A DNA stretch of 29,008 nucleotides from Paulinella micropora (GCA_009731375.1 BJOX01000279.1:1-29008); one strand, 5' to 3'; counted from the first letter of the stretch, positions 1-9,290 are shown. Notes: generated by a model not told the origin, from the sequence alone. Made by a program: numbers and translations.

Positions 1-60
1 CGGGTCAATACTTTACAGACTTCCTTGGTTGACGAAATCAGAAGCTCCTTTTTTCTGACA

Positions 61-178
61 TTAGTCGATATCTCATCTACCTACCTACCTATCTATCTAC
101 CTACCTATCTATCTATCTATCATTTTTTCCACTGAAGATAGATGGTGTAGATTCTAAGATATGATAGATAGATAGCTA
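61..178. repeat. TCTA/CCTA tetranucleotide microsatellite
   Basis: Interrupted runs of CTAC and CTAT units are followed by GATA-type units near 160-178. No coding potential is visible. The same repeat family closes the window at its right end. Confidence 0.85.
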
Positions 179-263
179 TAGATAGATATTACAGATATCG
201 AGTAGGTATCCGGAACAAGCTGAACGCACACCTCAAAGTCACCGGACACCGCAGATGTATATC

Positions 264-280
264 TACCTACTGCTACTACA

Positions 281-330
<50 letters not shown>

Positions 331-341
331 CACTACTAGTA

Positions 342-428
<87 letters not shown>

Positions 429-478
429 ACTACTCGCTACTACCACTACTAACCTACTACTTACAACTAACTACTACT
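264..478. repeat. (CTA)n trinucleotide microsatellite
   Basis: About 200 bases of CTA units carry a few CCA and GTA interruptions. Open frames across it give only poly-Leu or poly-Val and are repeat artefacts. Confidence 0.95.
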
Positions 479-1199
479 AAAACCTCTTAGGACGATTGCA
501 GATTGCGCATGTTCTTGTGTCTTTCATCTAGCTACGCAAGTGCCTAGAGAAATCTAAATATCTAGTAGATAGATCAGTAAGATCGATAGATTTCAAGATA
601 TATCAGTACTTATATCTGGATAGATGTATCTAGATATAATATATCTATGTCAAGGGATATCCATCTACATAGATAGAAGTACTGATAGAGACAGACATGC
701 TTCCTTTTCAGCTCTACGAAAAGCAAGCGTTCTTCAATTATTTCTATCTATCTAAATCCGGATTCCATCCTGCAAAACAGATTCACCGCCTCCCCACAAA
801 AAGAAGCGGAACAAACCACCACTGGATACCAAATGACGAGAAACTAAGTCGAGTTCAAAAGTGCTCAAACCAGTGGAAAGGTTCTTTGCTTGGGTTGTTT
901 AGCTACAGTTTTGTGTGCACTGTGTGTTTTTCTCACAGTGATGAAAAAAAAAAAAGTTTTATCACTGTCGCTCAATATATAAACAGGCCGGCCCCTTTTT
1001 GTCAGATACGTCGCTCCAGCTGTAAACAGGCCGGTCCCTTTTTTGAAAATCAGCGCCACCAGTCAGAGATTTTAGCCCACCAGTCAGAATTTAGGATGAT
1101 GGATAGTTGGGTTAAATGGATAGAGAGTTTTCGCCGGAAATTAGGGTCAGAATTGGTCGCTCACAAAAGTGGTCACCGGTGCACATGGTAGACAAAAAC
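479..1199. other. Non-coding left flank of the DIRS-type element
   Basis: No gene is supported here. Up to about 690 the sequence is AT-rich and GATA-like. A 164-codon open frame (697-1191) has no recognisable domain. Two short direct duplications are visible. One is an approximately 21-bp motif containing AAACAGGCCGG at 980-1000 and 1023-1044. The other is CCACCAGTCAGA at 1056-1067 and 1077-1088. A TATATAAA string at 976-983 could be a TATA box but is unproven. Confidence 0.6.
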
Positions 1200-1569
1200 C
1201 ACCTATTTTGCGACCTCGGACGAGAAAAAGCCTGAACATTGTAAATGCCTGAATTTCAGCATTTGAAGCCGTTTCCACAAACATGTTTGATATGGTAGGA
1301 CTGACTATGAATGATTGCAATTAATATTACAAGTTTTGGTCCAATTTGGCCCATCAGGCCTAAAATCAAATTGAGAAATTCTGTAATGAGCTAATTTCTA
1401 CCAATTTGAAGATATCAGAACTAAATGATGCTACAAGAACAAGTAGAAAAGTTGCGACATGTGTCGCGCAAGTAATAAAACATGTGACTTTATGTACCTA
1501 GTGTTCTCGTCACTTTCGCAAGTTCCTCTAACACAAGAAGAGAGATTCTTGTTTTTGGACTTTTTATCC
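1200..1569 (+). repeat. A1 split direct repeat (left end of the DIRS-type element)
   Basis: A 370-base segment starts with CACCTATTTTGCGACC and ends with CTTTTTATCC. It aligns without gaps to 15991-16360 with 12 mismatches by eye. It lies immediately upstream of the gag-like start codon, so it probably carries the element's promoter. It contains a small palindrome, GCGACA-TG-TGTCGC, at 1454-1467 that is conserved in A2. Confidence 0.9.
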
Positions 1570-1591
1570 ACGTTCTTTGCTACTACCAATA

Positions 1592-2826
1592 ATGTCAAGT
1601 GATGTCACTGGAGAAGCAAGAGCAGCAAAGCGTAGGGCGGCAACGTCTGCTGCTTCATCCCGTGCGTTATCGACCATCATGGCGGCAGCCAGTGCGGCGG
1701 TTGGAAACTCAGCCTCTTCCCCAAGAGCACCCTGTCCCCCACCGTCATTCGTGGTTGGGGTACCGAGCATCTCTGTACCGTCCACTTCGACTTCGGCAAC
1801 AAGAGTAACAAGTGGAGATACCTCCGCCTCCCTGCACTCGTCTGGACCGGCGTTGCTTGTGTCGTCAGTCAGCTCGCCAGCTGCTGGAGGAATGGTCGTT
1901 GCAGGTGCGCCAGCTCCGGCAGTTGTGGGAGCAGTGTTAGTTGCTTCGGATCATCATGGTGTCGCCGCACCCGCTGCGGCTGGGCACATCGGTGTCCCCA
2001 CTGGTGTGGGCGCAGCGGGCGGGAGCACCGTACACGCGCCCGTGATGATTGATGCATCTCAAATGGGTGCACTAATGCAAGCTTTCATGGCTGGGGGAGG
2101 AGCGAGTCGTGCAGTTTGTGATTATAAGGGTAACAGATAGCCTGTGTGGCAAGGTGATTACTAATGATGTACATGTGTTGTACGTGTGTTAGGCTGTCTT
2201 AGCGAGACAAGCCCTGGCCAAGACTACTGCACCCGCCACGAGGAGCAGAGCCTGCAGAAGGTGGATGGTGCTGGCTGGCCTCACCCGGGCAGGATGGAGC
2301 AGATACTTGCGGTTGTACTGGATATGGCGAAGAGCCAGAAGAGATCAGAGCTATCCACGGACTCAAGCCTGCACATGATGTTGGAAGCAGTTGAGGAGAA
2401 GGCTGCTTGTTCGATGATACTGGCGCTACTTACTACTCACAATGGTGGTGAGTCCAAGTTTGAGGACCTTGGTGTGTTGATTGAGGCAGTGGTCAAGTAT
2501 TTCAAGACTCGCTCCGCTGGCTACGGTGTGGAGGATGCACTCAAGATCGCCAAGGCACACGCCAAGAAGGTCGACTCCGCAGTCTGGGACGACGTGGAGG
2601 AGTACTTTACGCCTGCAGGCCCACTACTCAAGAGGAAGAAGCTGGGAGGAGCATCAGCTGCGAAGGATCTATCATCTTTCAGATGTTACAACTGTGGGGA
2701 GTATGGTCATCTGTTCCCGAAATGCCCGCTTCCCAAGCGTGACAGTGACGAGATGCGTGACCCCCGCAATGTTGGTGGAGCCCGCGCGACCCCGTCGCGC
2801 CCGTGGGACAACATGCCCGCTCGCAG
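1592..2826 (+). CDS. DIRS-type element gag-like protein with CCHC zinc knuckle (two exons)
   Basis: This is the likely nucleic-acid-binding capsid-like protein of the DIRS-type element. I place the start at ATG 1592; the open frame upstream has only non-ATG starts. Exon 1 (1592-2129) encodes an Ala/Ser/Val/Pro-rich, low-complexity N-terminal half. Exon 2 (2193-2826) encodes a more ordered helical-looking region and a CX2CX4HX4C knuckle at 2684-2725 (Cys-Tyr-Asn-Cys ... Cys). The two open segments share a frame but are separated by a TAG at 2138-2140. Removing 2130-2192, which begins GTAACA and ends GTTAG, joins them cleanly in phase 1. The unspliced frame ends at TAA 2828-2830, inside a strong splice donor CAG|GTAAAG, so the protein may continue into the RT frame. 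The zinc knuckle supports a gag role; the rest shows no family I recognise. Confidence 0.75.
2130..2192 (+). other. Probable 63-nt intron in the gag-like gene
   Basis: It begins GTAACAG and ends GTGTTAG. It contains the only stop codon separating two long open segments of the same frame. The phase-1 junction regenerates a Gly codon. An in-frame stop mutation in an unspliced gene is the alternative. Confidence 0.55.
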
Positions 2827-3082
2827 GTAAAGGAACATTATTGACGTGCATGGTGGCTACTTGTCTGGTAAAGCCGTGATAATATTATTTTGCTCGGTAT
2901 CGGTTCAGTAACGTAGGAGCCGATTGAATTGATATATGGTCGAGACTGGTCGACCTATAGGTGGCTTGGTATTAAGTTTATTAAATCAGTTTTCTTTTCA
3001 AACTTGGAATTATTTTATACATTAATATTAATGCTGCTGACAGTCCGGGTTAGATTATTAAATTCTTCTTTTATATATATAG
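2827..3082 (+). other. Probable 256-nt intron linking gag-like and RT frames
   Basis: The donor is CAG|GTAAAG, close to consensus. The acceptor follows a T-rich stretch ending TTATATATATAG|G. The interior is AT-rich (for example 2985-3080) and has stops in the coding frames. Splicing completes a split codon in phase 2 and enters the RT frame at 3084 with no stop before 3507. This predicts a gag-RT fusion protein. RNA evidence is needed for certainty. Confidence 0.5.
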
Positions 3083-4126
3083 GACACTTGATTGGCAATG
3101 TAGACTCTTGAAGTATATTATCAGGACAGAGGGGCTGATATGCCTGAAATACTGCAGTATTAATGAACAGGTGGAGAGGATAAGGCAGTCACTTGGCCAG
3201 TTCCCGAAACGCTGCGTGTGGTATGATCAACGGCAATGCATGGTGTGCAGTTTTTGCAAACAAAAGTTTCACACTTATTCGTCTTGCCCGGGCCTACCAA
3301 CTACAGTAGAGGCTAAGGACAGAATAGAGTTCGTTGAGAATTTGATCAAACAACCGCAGGTAAGCCTTGATCTATATCGGGACATGACACTGCGGCAGGC
3401 GCTTGAAACTATGATAAAGTTAGGAAGTGAGCTCAACAAAGGAAACCCATGGGCAGACACATCGGCCGGGCCTGATAGGCTAAGGAGACAGCTTGGTTAT
3501 TGGAAGTAGATGGGAACTTCAAGTGTTGTCATTTCCTGGATTGCGTATGGAGTTGATTTTAGGTTTGAAGGACAACACATTCCTGAAAGGAAATTTTTTC
3601 GTAATAGTCCAACGTACTTTGCGAATGAGCAACTGGTTGATGAGTTTGTGCGCAGAAATATAACATTAGGTAACTTTGAGGAAGAAGAGCCTGAAAGGCT
3701 ATGGTTGGTCGAACCGATGCAGGTGGAGATAGATCCGCTCGGCGTGAGAAAGGCAAGGGTATGTCACGACAAGAGATATCTAGGCAAGTTCAATGCTGTC
3801 AACCAGTTCAGATTGGAGACACTGAAGAGAGATTCAGACAAGGTAGTAAGAGAGGATTTTTCAATGATTGTGACAGATTTAGCATCTGCATATTACTCCC
3901 TAAGGATGTCAGAGAGTGTGAGAAAGTTCATGGGCTTTTTCCATAAAGGGAAATACTACACCTCGAATGTTATGACATTCGGACTTAGGAATGTTCCCTT
4001 TTGGTTTCACAAGACCACCCGACCTATGGTTACGTTTCTGACATTTTTGGGCGTACTGGTGCTAGCATACCTTGACGACTTTCTGTGGAGTGCGCCAGGT
4101 AAAGTGATGAATGAACTGGCGAGTTG
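3083..4126 (+). pseudogene. DIRS-type reverse transcriptase, 5' part (interrupted by the Ty3 insertion)
   Basis: This is the polymerase that would copy the DIRS-type RNA. The conceptual frame runs from the acceptor at 3082. An in-frame TAG at 3507-3509 splits it; the residues on both sides (ending LGYWK, restarting MGTSSVV) remain in one frame. RT features are visible: a basic DIRS-like fingers region near 3700-3780, a palm motif in the TDLASAYYSLRM region near 3869-3905, and the catalytic YLDD at 4068-4079. An upstream CX2C and histidine pattern near 3246-3300 (CSFCKQKFH) may be a small zinc-binding element. The reading frame is cut at 4126 by the Ty3 left LTR and resumes in frame at 13632-13636. 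The TAG could come from CAG by C-to-T change. Confidence 0.85.
4123..4126 (+). repeat. Target-site duplication GTTG, left copy
   Basis: GTTG directly precedes the left LTR and recurs at 13632-13635 directly after the right LTR. Because the LTR ends in A and an A also precedes the left copy, AGTTG (5 bp) is equally readable. Either size suits integrase-mediated Ty3-type insertion. Confidence 0.85.
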
Positions 4127-4256
4127 TGTCGGCCGGCCCGTACATTACATAGTGGCATCAAGTGTTGTCCGGCTTGTCGTTACCTGACTCTTATGCTTGG
4201 TCTGCCCCTCTACAGTTGAGGTACGACTAAGTGTCAGAGTAGCTGTTCCGGTTACA
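4127..4256 (+). repeat. Left LTR (130 bp) of the Ty3-type element
   Basis: It starts TGTCGGCCGG and ends CCGGTTACA. It matches 13502-13631 at every position by eye. At 130 bp it is short for a full-length Ty3 element. I see no clear TATA box inside it. Confidence 0.95.
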
Positions 4257-4258
4257 TC

Positions 4259-4272
4259 TGGAGCCACTAACA
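4259..4272 (+). promoter_or_regulatory. Candidate primer-binding site
   Basis: TGGAGCCACTAACA begins two bases after the LTR. TGG complementary to the tRNA CCA end is the usual start of such a site. I do not recognise which tRNA would pair with the rest. Confidence 0.5.
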
Positions 4273-4297
4273 AAAATTGAACGGGGTTTTGCTTTTG

Positions 4298-4320
4298 CTT
4301 TTCGTGAGGTTCACGAAAAG
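4298..4320 (+). promoter_or_regulatory. Perfect 10-bp hairpin in the Ty3-type 5' leader
   Basis: CTTTTCGTGA and TCACGAAAAG are exact reverse complements separated by GGT. The hairpin lies about 40 bases after the LTR in the untranslated leader. Packaging or dimerisation signals of retroelement RNA are often found there; that role is inferred from position only. Confidence 0.55.
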
Positions 4321-4623
4321 CTCAAGTTCTCACGTTTTTCTTGCCTTGTTTTTCTTGAGGTTTTGACACCTCGGAATTTCCGACAGAAAAGGGTGTTGAC
4401 CTTTTTCAAGTTTTGCTTTAGACAGTTGAGCTCTCCTTAGGGGGAGAGGGATAGAAACAGATTGTGTGTGAGGTGTAGGAGCACGCACATTTGTTTTGTA
4501 TTCGGTTGGAGGAAACAGGTGTCACCAGCATAACTCATAAGCTGTGTGTGGAGCAGTTGTGTGTGTGTGCTGTGTGTGTCATTTGTTGCTTTCTCACATC
4601 TCTCTTCTCTTTCTCATTTCGAT

Positions 4624-5412
4624 ATGTTACCACGTGAGAATAGGAGGAGGATGTTGACAGCAAGCAGCCCTTATTCTACACCAGCGTATACTAGGGGGGG
4701 TGGGTCTTTGGTACCTTCCTCTCTTGGTACACGTTTTATGGGGGCAGGAGCCCTCACAGCGTCGAGTTCGTCGACAACAGGGGGAACACCTCCCTCTTTG
4801 CACTTCATCTCTGCTCGTCTGGAAGACGATTTGAAGACGATGTGGCAGTTTCGTCTCACAGGTGATAGTTGGGCGGACCAGTTACCGTCCACAAAGGCAT
4901 TGCAGACGGTCAGACAATGCATTAATGCTATCTCGCCTGGTTCGACGAGGAACGTGTGGGACACACTTGTGATCGGACGCACCACAGTGGCCAATGTTAT
5001 GGTGGCAGCAGAGATGGTGGTTCAGATTGCAGAAGCTGTGGGCATGGGGACCCACTACTGGACGCCTGAGAGGCTGGATGCGTCCAGATTAATGGCATCA
5101 ACGGAGGGAATGGTCGATCTCAATATAGCGAGGTTGGGACAAGTCCAAGCTGAAGCCTGGGGCACCACTGCCATGGCTGGAGACCTTTCTCGTGACTTTA
5201 TCAAACGTCACGGACAGCCTGTGTACGACTTGGTTGGCTGTTGGCCGTCTTGGGATGTCTTGGATCAAGGGCATGAAAAATGGACTGAAGTGCAAAAGTT
5301 TGCTCAGTTTCACAGTCAGGTTTGGGCCAGAGTGTCACCCACTGTGCACGCAATGGGGGCAACTTTATTTTTCGTCCCAAGAGTGGTGTTGGGGCTAAAG
5401 TGCTCTCAATAG
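4624..5412 (+). CDS. Ty3-type gag, N-terminal part
   Basis: This encodes the N-terminal and probable capsid region of the particle protein. ATG 4624 follows a leader of about 370 bases and is the first good ATG of a long frame; the upstream extension has only GTG starts. The protein is about 262 residues. It begins with a basic, Ser/Thr-rich stretch, then becomes helical and Trp-containing (for example TMWQFRLTGDSWADQL and later WTEVQKFAQF). No CCHC knuckle is seen in it. The frame ends at TAG 5410-5412 while the next frame, shifted by -1, is already open from at least 5322 and continues gag. The change could be recoding, a one-base indel or an assembly error; no canonical slippery heptamer is visible in the overlap. 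Confidence 0.75.
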   Translation: MLPRENRRRMLTASSPYSTPAYTRGGGSLVPSSLGTRFMGAGALTASSSSTTGGTPPSLHFISARLEDDLKTMWQFRLTGDSWADQLPSTKALQTVRQCINAISPGSTRNVWDTLVIGRTTVANVMVAAEMVVQIAEAVGMGTHYWTPERLDASRLMASTEGMVDLNIARLGQVQAEAWGTTAMAGDLSRDFIKRHGQPVYDLVGCWPSWDVLDQGHEKWTEVQKFAQFHSQVWARVSPTVHAMGATLFFVPRVVLGLKCSQ

Positions 5413-8400
5413 ACGACGTGTTCACGCCCATTTTCGACGCAATGGATGGCTTCTGGGACAAGGCAGTCTCAGGGACAAAGCCCACTTGGGCTACAGCGGG
5501 ATCGTCTGAAAATCTCGTCACGTTGGAACGATTGCTGGTAGTGGATGCCATCGTTTATATGGCCAAAGCTTTTTATCATTTTGCTGTGGCTTGGGATGGC
5601 CAGGCAGAACGACGAAAGCTTGCGGTTTCGTCATGGAACCGTAAGATGGAAAAGAACGACGAGGAACGACGTCGTACTATTGAACGTCACCAGAAGGATG
5701 TGGACCGCCTTCTGGNNNNNNNNNNNNNNNNNNNNNNNNNNNNNNNNNNNNNNNNNNNNNNNNNNNNNNNNNNNNNNNNNNNNNNNNNNNNNNNNNNNNN
5801 NNNNNNNNNNNNNNNNNNNNNNNNNNNNNNNNNNNNNNNNNNNNNNNNNNNNNNNNNNNNNNNNNNNNNNNNNNNNNNNNNNNNNNNNNNNNNNNNNNNN
5901 NNNNNNNNNNNNNNNNNNNNNNNNNNNNNNNNNNNNNNNNNNNNNNNNNNNNNNNNNNNNNNNNNNNNNNNNNNNNNNNNNNNNNNNNNNNNNNNNNNNN
6001 NNNNNNNNNNNNNNNNNNNNNNNNNNNNNNNNNNNNNNNNNNNNNNNNNNNNNNNNNNNNNNNNNNNNNNNNNNNNNNNNNNNNNNNNNNNNNNNNNNNN
6101 NNNNNNNNNNNNNNNNNNNNNNNNNNNNNNNNNNNNNNNNNNNNNNNNNNNNNNNNNNNNNNNNNNNNNNNNNNNNNNNNNNNNNNNNNNNNNNNNNNNN
6201 NNNNNNNNNNNNNNNNNNNNNNNNNNNNNNNNNNNNNNNNNNNNNNNNNNNNNNNNNNNNNNNNNNNNNNNNNNNNNNNNNNNNNNNNNNNNNNNNNNNN
6301 NNNNNNNNNNNNNNNNNNNNNNNAACCTTCAGGATCGTGATCGGAAGGCATACGATCAGAAGGGATGGACGGATCCTGGTGAGGCACCTTATTTGAAGGG
6401 TGAATGGGAAAAGTTCAGGGTATGGATACCTCTCACTTCAGATGGCGGCGACGCACCGGCGTCTATGGGAAGAGATATCCCGGGCAGGCACGGGAATGAA
6501 TCCGTGGACCCCTCATGGAATTTACGGGGGTCATCGGATGCGTCCTCAGCAAGGTCGGCTGCTAGTTCTTCGTCGAGCTCGTCGTCTAGTTCGAGCGATC
6601 GGTCGGATCGAGGGCACCTTGACAACCGACGTAGTCGTTCAAGGTCAAGAGATCGTCGTAGTGATCGTGAGGTCACTCATGTATCGGGCGGTCGTCATTA
6701 CGACGAGAGGGATGAAGCCCGAGATCGACGAGGATACGATCGAGGAGGGCATGTTCGTGGCGGATACGACCGAGGACGACGCGATTCACGGAATCGAGAT
6801 AGGTCACCGGAGCGGAGCCGAGATCGATCTCCACCGCGACGTCGGGGAGGGCGTTCAGATTCACGGGAACGTCCCAACTCAAATCGGAGCCCGCAGTGGG
6901 GCGGCAATCAGGGTAGTTCCCTTTTTCCTAATGCAAATGTGTATGGGGGGGGTGCGGGAACTTTTCCCTCATCGCATATGCAGCAGGCGGGAGCAGGTGC
7001 TTACTATGCGGGTCCAGCTCCGGGGCAGCAGTTACCAGTAGGCTACGGGCAGCCGATGCAGCAGCAGTTCTACCAAGGGCAGCCACAGCAGCAGGTGGTT
7101 GCTTATGGGGGACAGTCTTACATCCCTCCAGCACCAATCTTGCCTGCTCCTGGTATGCCGATGGGAGGCGGTCAGGGGACCGTCGGAGGGCAGATGCCTC
7201 CGCAGCAACAAGTCCAGGGTATGGCGTTTGGTATAACGCTAGTGGACATGTTGGTGAATGTGCAGGGCAAAGCATTAATGCAAGTGCGGGGCCAGGGATC
7301 CCAGGAGGCAATCCCAGCGCCTGACTCGGAGGTCGGGAGGGAGAATAAGTCGGGTGAGTTGCCTGTCGGCCACGGAGGCGACATGGTTACTCATGACCTG
7401 CGATTTGATGATAGGACACGCGTGGTAACGCGGGGAGTCCAGGAAGCTACGGACGCGGTGGCCTTGGAAGGCCAGGATGGACAGAATGAGCAGGTTGAGG
7501 ACCTTGATAGTCACAGGGACACTCTATGTCCGGTGATGAATAAAGGCACGGACCTTAATGTGGAGTTAGCGTCGGAGGCGCTTGATAGTAAATATTTTGG
7601 TGGTTATGAAGCACTTTCAGCGGACGGGTGTGGCCCGGGGAAAGCTGAATTGCCTTTATTATTCACTAAAATTTTTATTGAGGATGTACAGCAGGAATGC
7701 ATTGTGGGCAATGATACAATGGCATCTCTGAATGTACTCGGGAAGGAATTTATTGAACTATGGAGCAGGGAACCATGGTTTAGACACGGGTTTCGGCCGT
7801 GTCGGTTGAGGATCAAGGGAGTGGGAGGCATGACCGGGGTCTCAGGGTCAGTCATGCTTACGTTCCTTTTGAAAGACGGGAAGTCTTTCTCTCATCGGTT
7901 TTGGGTCGTCCCAGCCTTTGCTGGTGGTCTCCTGTTGGGGCTGCGGAACCTCAGACGAATGCACGCTCGGATTTATACGGATCTGAACGTGGTGCAGTAC
8001 GGTGGATCCGAGGTGGCTCCGCGGTACGAGGTAGTACCGTATGAACCTTTACGGCGGGAAGGCCAATGTGCGGTAGCGCACGATTTGGATGTGAGTGTCT
8101 CACCAGTCATGCGCGCTGACTGGGGGTGGACAAAGGTGGTGTCCGAGGGCACGGAGCCTTCGGTCACACCCCACATTCAGGAGCCTGTAACAGCCTCGTT
8201 CTTCCATGTATGCACAGTAGAGTCGGGGGACTCTGGGGAAGCAAGTGTGGTTGCTGACAATTCTGACGACAAGATACAGGAGACGGAATATGTCATGACC
8301 ACAACCTTTGGCTGGGCCTACAGGGACCCACGCGACGTGAGGGTCGTGAACGTGGACTGTAGGGATTCCGCAAAGGATGAGGCGGTAGTGGCCGCGATAG

Positions 8401-9290
8401 ACGCGAGGTTGGAACACCTCTACGCAGCAAAAGCGGAATTGTTGCGGGGTACGATTGCGGGCATGGAGGATGCCGGTGATCAGCATGTCTATATAGATGT
8501 GCATTCGACCACGACGTCTCATGTGGTTTGGAATGTTACCCAACATAAGCTGCCGGTCAAGCAGCCTAAGCCGATCGTAGAAGCCTTCTTGAAGAGTCAC
8601 TGGGATGATAATTTGTTTTTCCCTAAGGGAGTCAAGGCCATTAAGGAGGTCTTGAAAAACAGGCTATCGGTGGATGATTTCACTATAGTCATCCCAGTGG
8701 GAACTCGGACGGAAATGTGGTGGCAGGATATAGAGGATCATCTTATTGATGACCCGGTCCCGATCCCACATAGAGGCCATAAGCTGGTCTTGGCTTTACG
8801 ATTGGGGACGAAGGAGAAGGCGTTGGCTTATGGGGCCAAGTTAATGCAACGTGAGATGGCGGATGTGAGAAAGCAAGCCTTCTCTTGGATATCGGGTATA
8901 TATCACCGCACGCATGCAATGCAATATGCCATTATCATAGATCATGTGGCACAGCTTGCCCAGTGGAGAGGCAAGGAGGAAACTAGGTACCATGGGACGA
9001 TGGTACGTGAGGATGAGCGGCCTATTCCGATGGAGGATGTGGCGCAGTTATCACGTAAGGCCTCTCATAAGGAGATTGAGGAGGCTAGGATAGCCGCGGA
9101 AAAGGCTATTGCGGAGAAATATAGTACTTGGGAAGGTACTATGAAGGAGCGAGATGCCCTCAAGGGTATCTTGGAGAATAATATGGAGGTATTTGAGCCT
9201 CTTGAGGCGGGCTCTGGTCGGGGTTACGAGGCTAACTTTGGACGGAAGCTGGTGAAGACGTGGTGGGTCACAGGAGACCGTCACGTATGA
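5322..9290 (+). CDS. Ty3-type gag C-terminus, protease and linker region (contains scaffold gap)
   Basis: The first part is charged and coiled-coil-like (EERRRTIERHQKDVDRL) and runs into the gap at 5716-6323. After the gap come a poly-Ser stretch and an Arg/Ser/Asp/Gly-rich domain at about 6540-6890, which resembles SR or RGG RNA-binding domains. A Gln/Pro/Gly-rich segment follows (about 6900-7240). A retropepsin-like domain lies at about 7650-7990. Its expected Asp-Thr-Gly is Asp-Thr-Met (7713-7721, context VGNDTMASL), and the later hydrophobic-Gly motif LLLGLRNL is present near 7935. About 1.3 kb follow (to 9240) with no family I recognise. The frame ends at TGA 9288-9290, overlapping the pol frame. 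GTG 5322 is not a believable start, so translation presumably comes from gag. Confidence 0.8.
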   Translation: MGQSVTHCARNGGNFIFRPKSGVGAKVLSIDDVFTPIFDAMDGFWDKAVSGTKPTWATAGSSENLVTLERLLVVDAIVYMAKAFYHFAVAWDGQAERRKLAVSSWNRKMEKNDEERRRTIERHQKDVDRLLXXXXXXXXXXXXXXXXXXXXXXXXXXXXXXXXXXXXXXXXXXXXXXXXXXXXXXXXXXXXXXXXXXXXXXXXXXXXXXXXXXXXXXXXXXXXXXXXXXXXXXXXXXXXXXXXXXXXXXXXXXXXXXXXXXXXXXXXXXXXXXXXXXXXXXXXXXXXXXXXXXXXXXXXXXXXXXXXXXXXXXXXXXXXXXXXXXXXXXXXXXXNLQDRDRKAYDQKGWTDPGEAPYLKGEWEKFRVWIPLTSDGGDAPASMGRDIPGRHGNESVDPSWNLRGSSDASSARSAASSSSSSSSSSSDRSDRGHLDNRRSRSRSRDRRSDREVTHVSGGRHYDERDEARDRRGYDRGGHVRGGYDRGRRDSRNRDRSPERSRDRSPPRRRGGRSDSRERPNSNRSPQWGGNQGSSLFPNANVYGGGAGTFPSSHMQQAGAGAYYAGPAPGQQLPVGYGQPMQQQFYQGQPQQQVVAYGGQSYIPPAPILPAPGMPMGGGQGTVGGQMPPQQQVQGMAFGITLVDMLVNVQGKALMQVRGQGSQEAIPAPDSEVGRENKSGELPVGHGGDMVTHDLRFDDRTRVVTRGVQEATDAVALEGQDGQNEQVEDLDSHRDTLCPVMNKGTDLNVELASEALDSKYFGGYEALSADGCGPGKAELPLLFTKIFIEDVQQECIVGNDTMASLNVLGKEFIELWSREPWFRHGFRPCRLRIKGVGGMTGVSGSVMLTFLLKDGKSFSHRFWVVPAFAGGLLLGLRNLRRMHARIYTDLNVVQYGGSEVAPRYEVVPYEPLRREGQCAVAHDLDVSVSPVMRADWGWTKVVSEGTEPSVTPHIQEPVTASFFHVCTVESGDSGEASVVADNSDDKIQETEYVMTTTFGWAYRDPRDVRVVNVDCRDSAKDEAVVAAIDARLEHLYAAKAELLRGTIAGMEDAGDQHVYIDVHSTTTSHVVWNVTQHKLPVKQPKPIVEAFLKSHWDDNLFFPKGVKAIKEVLKNRLSVDDFTIVIPVGTRTEMWWQDIEDHLIDDPVPIPHRGHKLVLALRLGTKEKALAYGAKLMQREMADVRKQAFSWISGIYHRTHAMQYAIIIDHVAQLAQWRGKEETRYHGTMVREDERPIPMEDVAQLSRKASHKEIEEARIAAEKAIAEKYSTWEGTMKERDALKGILENNMEVFEPLEAGSGRGYEANFGRKLVKTWWVTGDRHV
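5716..6323. other. Scaffold gap (608 N)
   Basis: This is a run of N within the gag-protease frame. The coding frames on its two sides agree if the gap size is right. A zinc knuckle or other gag domain could be hidden here. Confidence 1.

Noticed and set aside
697-1191. 164-codon open frame left of A1
   Set aside because: It has no domain or coherent composition and crosses the short duplications. It looks like chance.
4256-4545. Longer LTR extending past 4256
   Set aside because: Identity with the right end stops at 4256/13631, where the target duplication and DIRS frame begin.
5322-9290. Programmed -1 frameshift with a slippery heptamer at the gag and pol overlaps
   Set aside because: I could not find a canonical X-XXY-YYZ heptamer in either overlap. 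Recoding remains possible but is unsupported.
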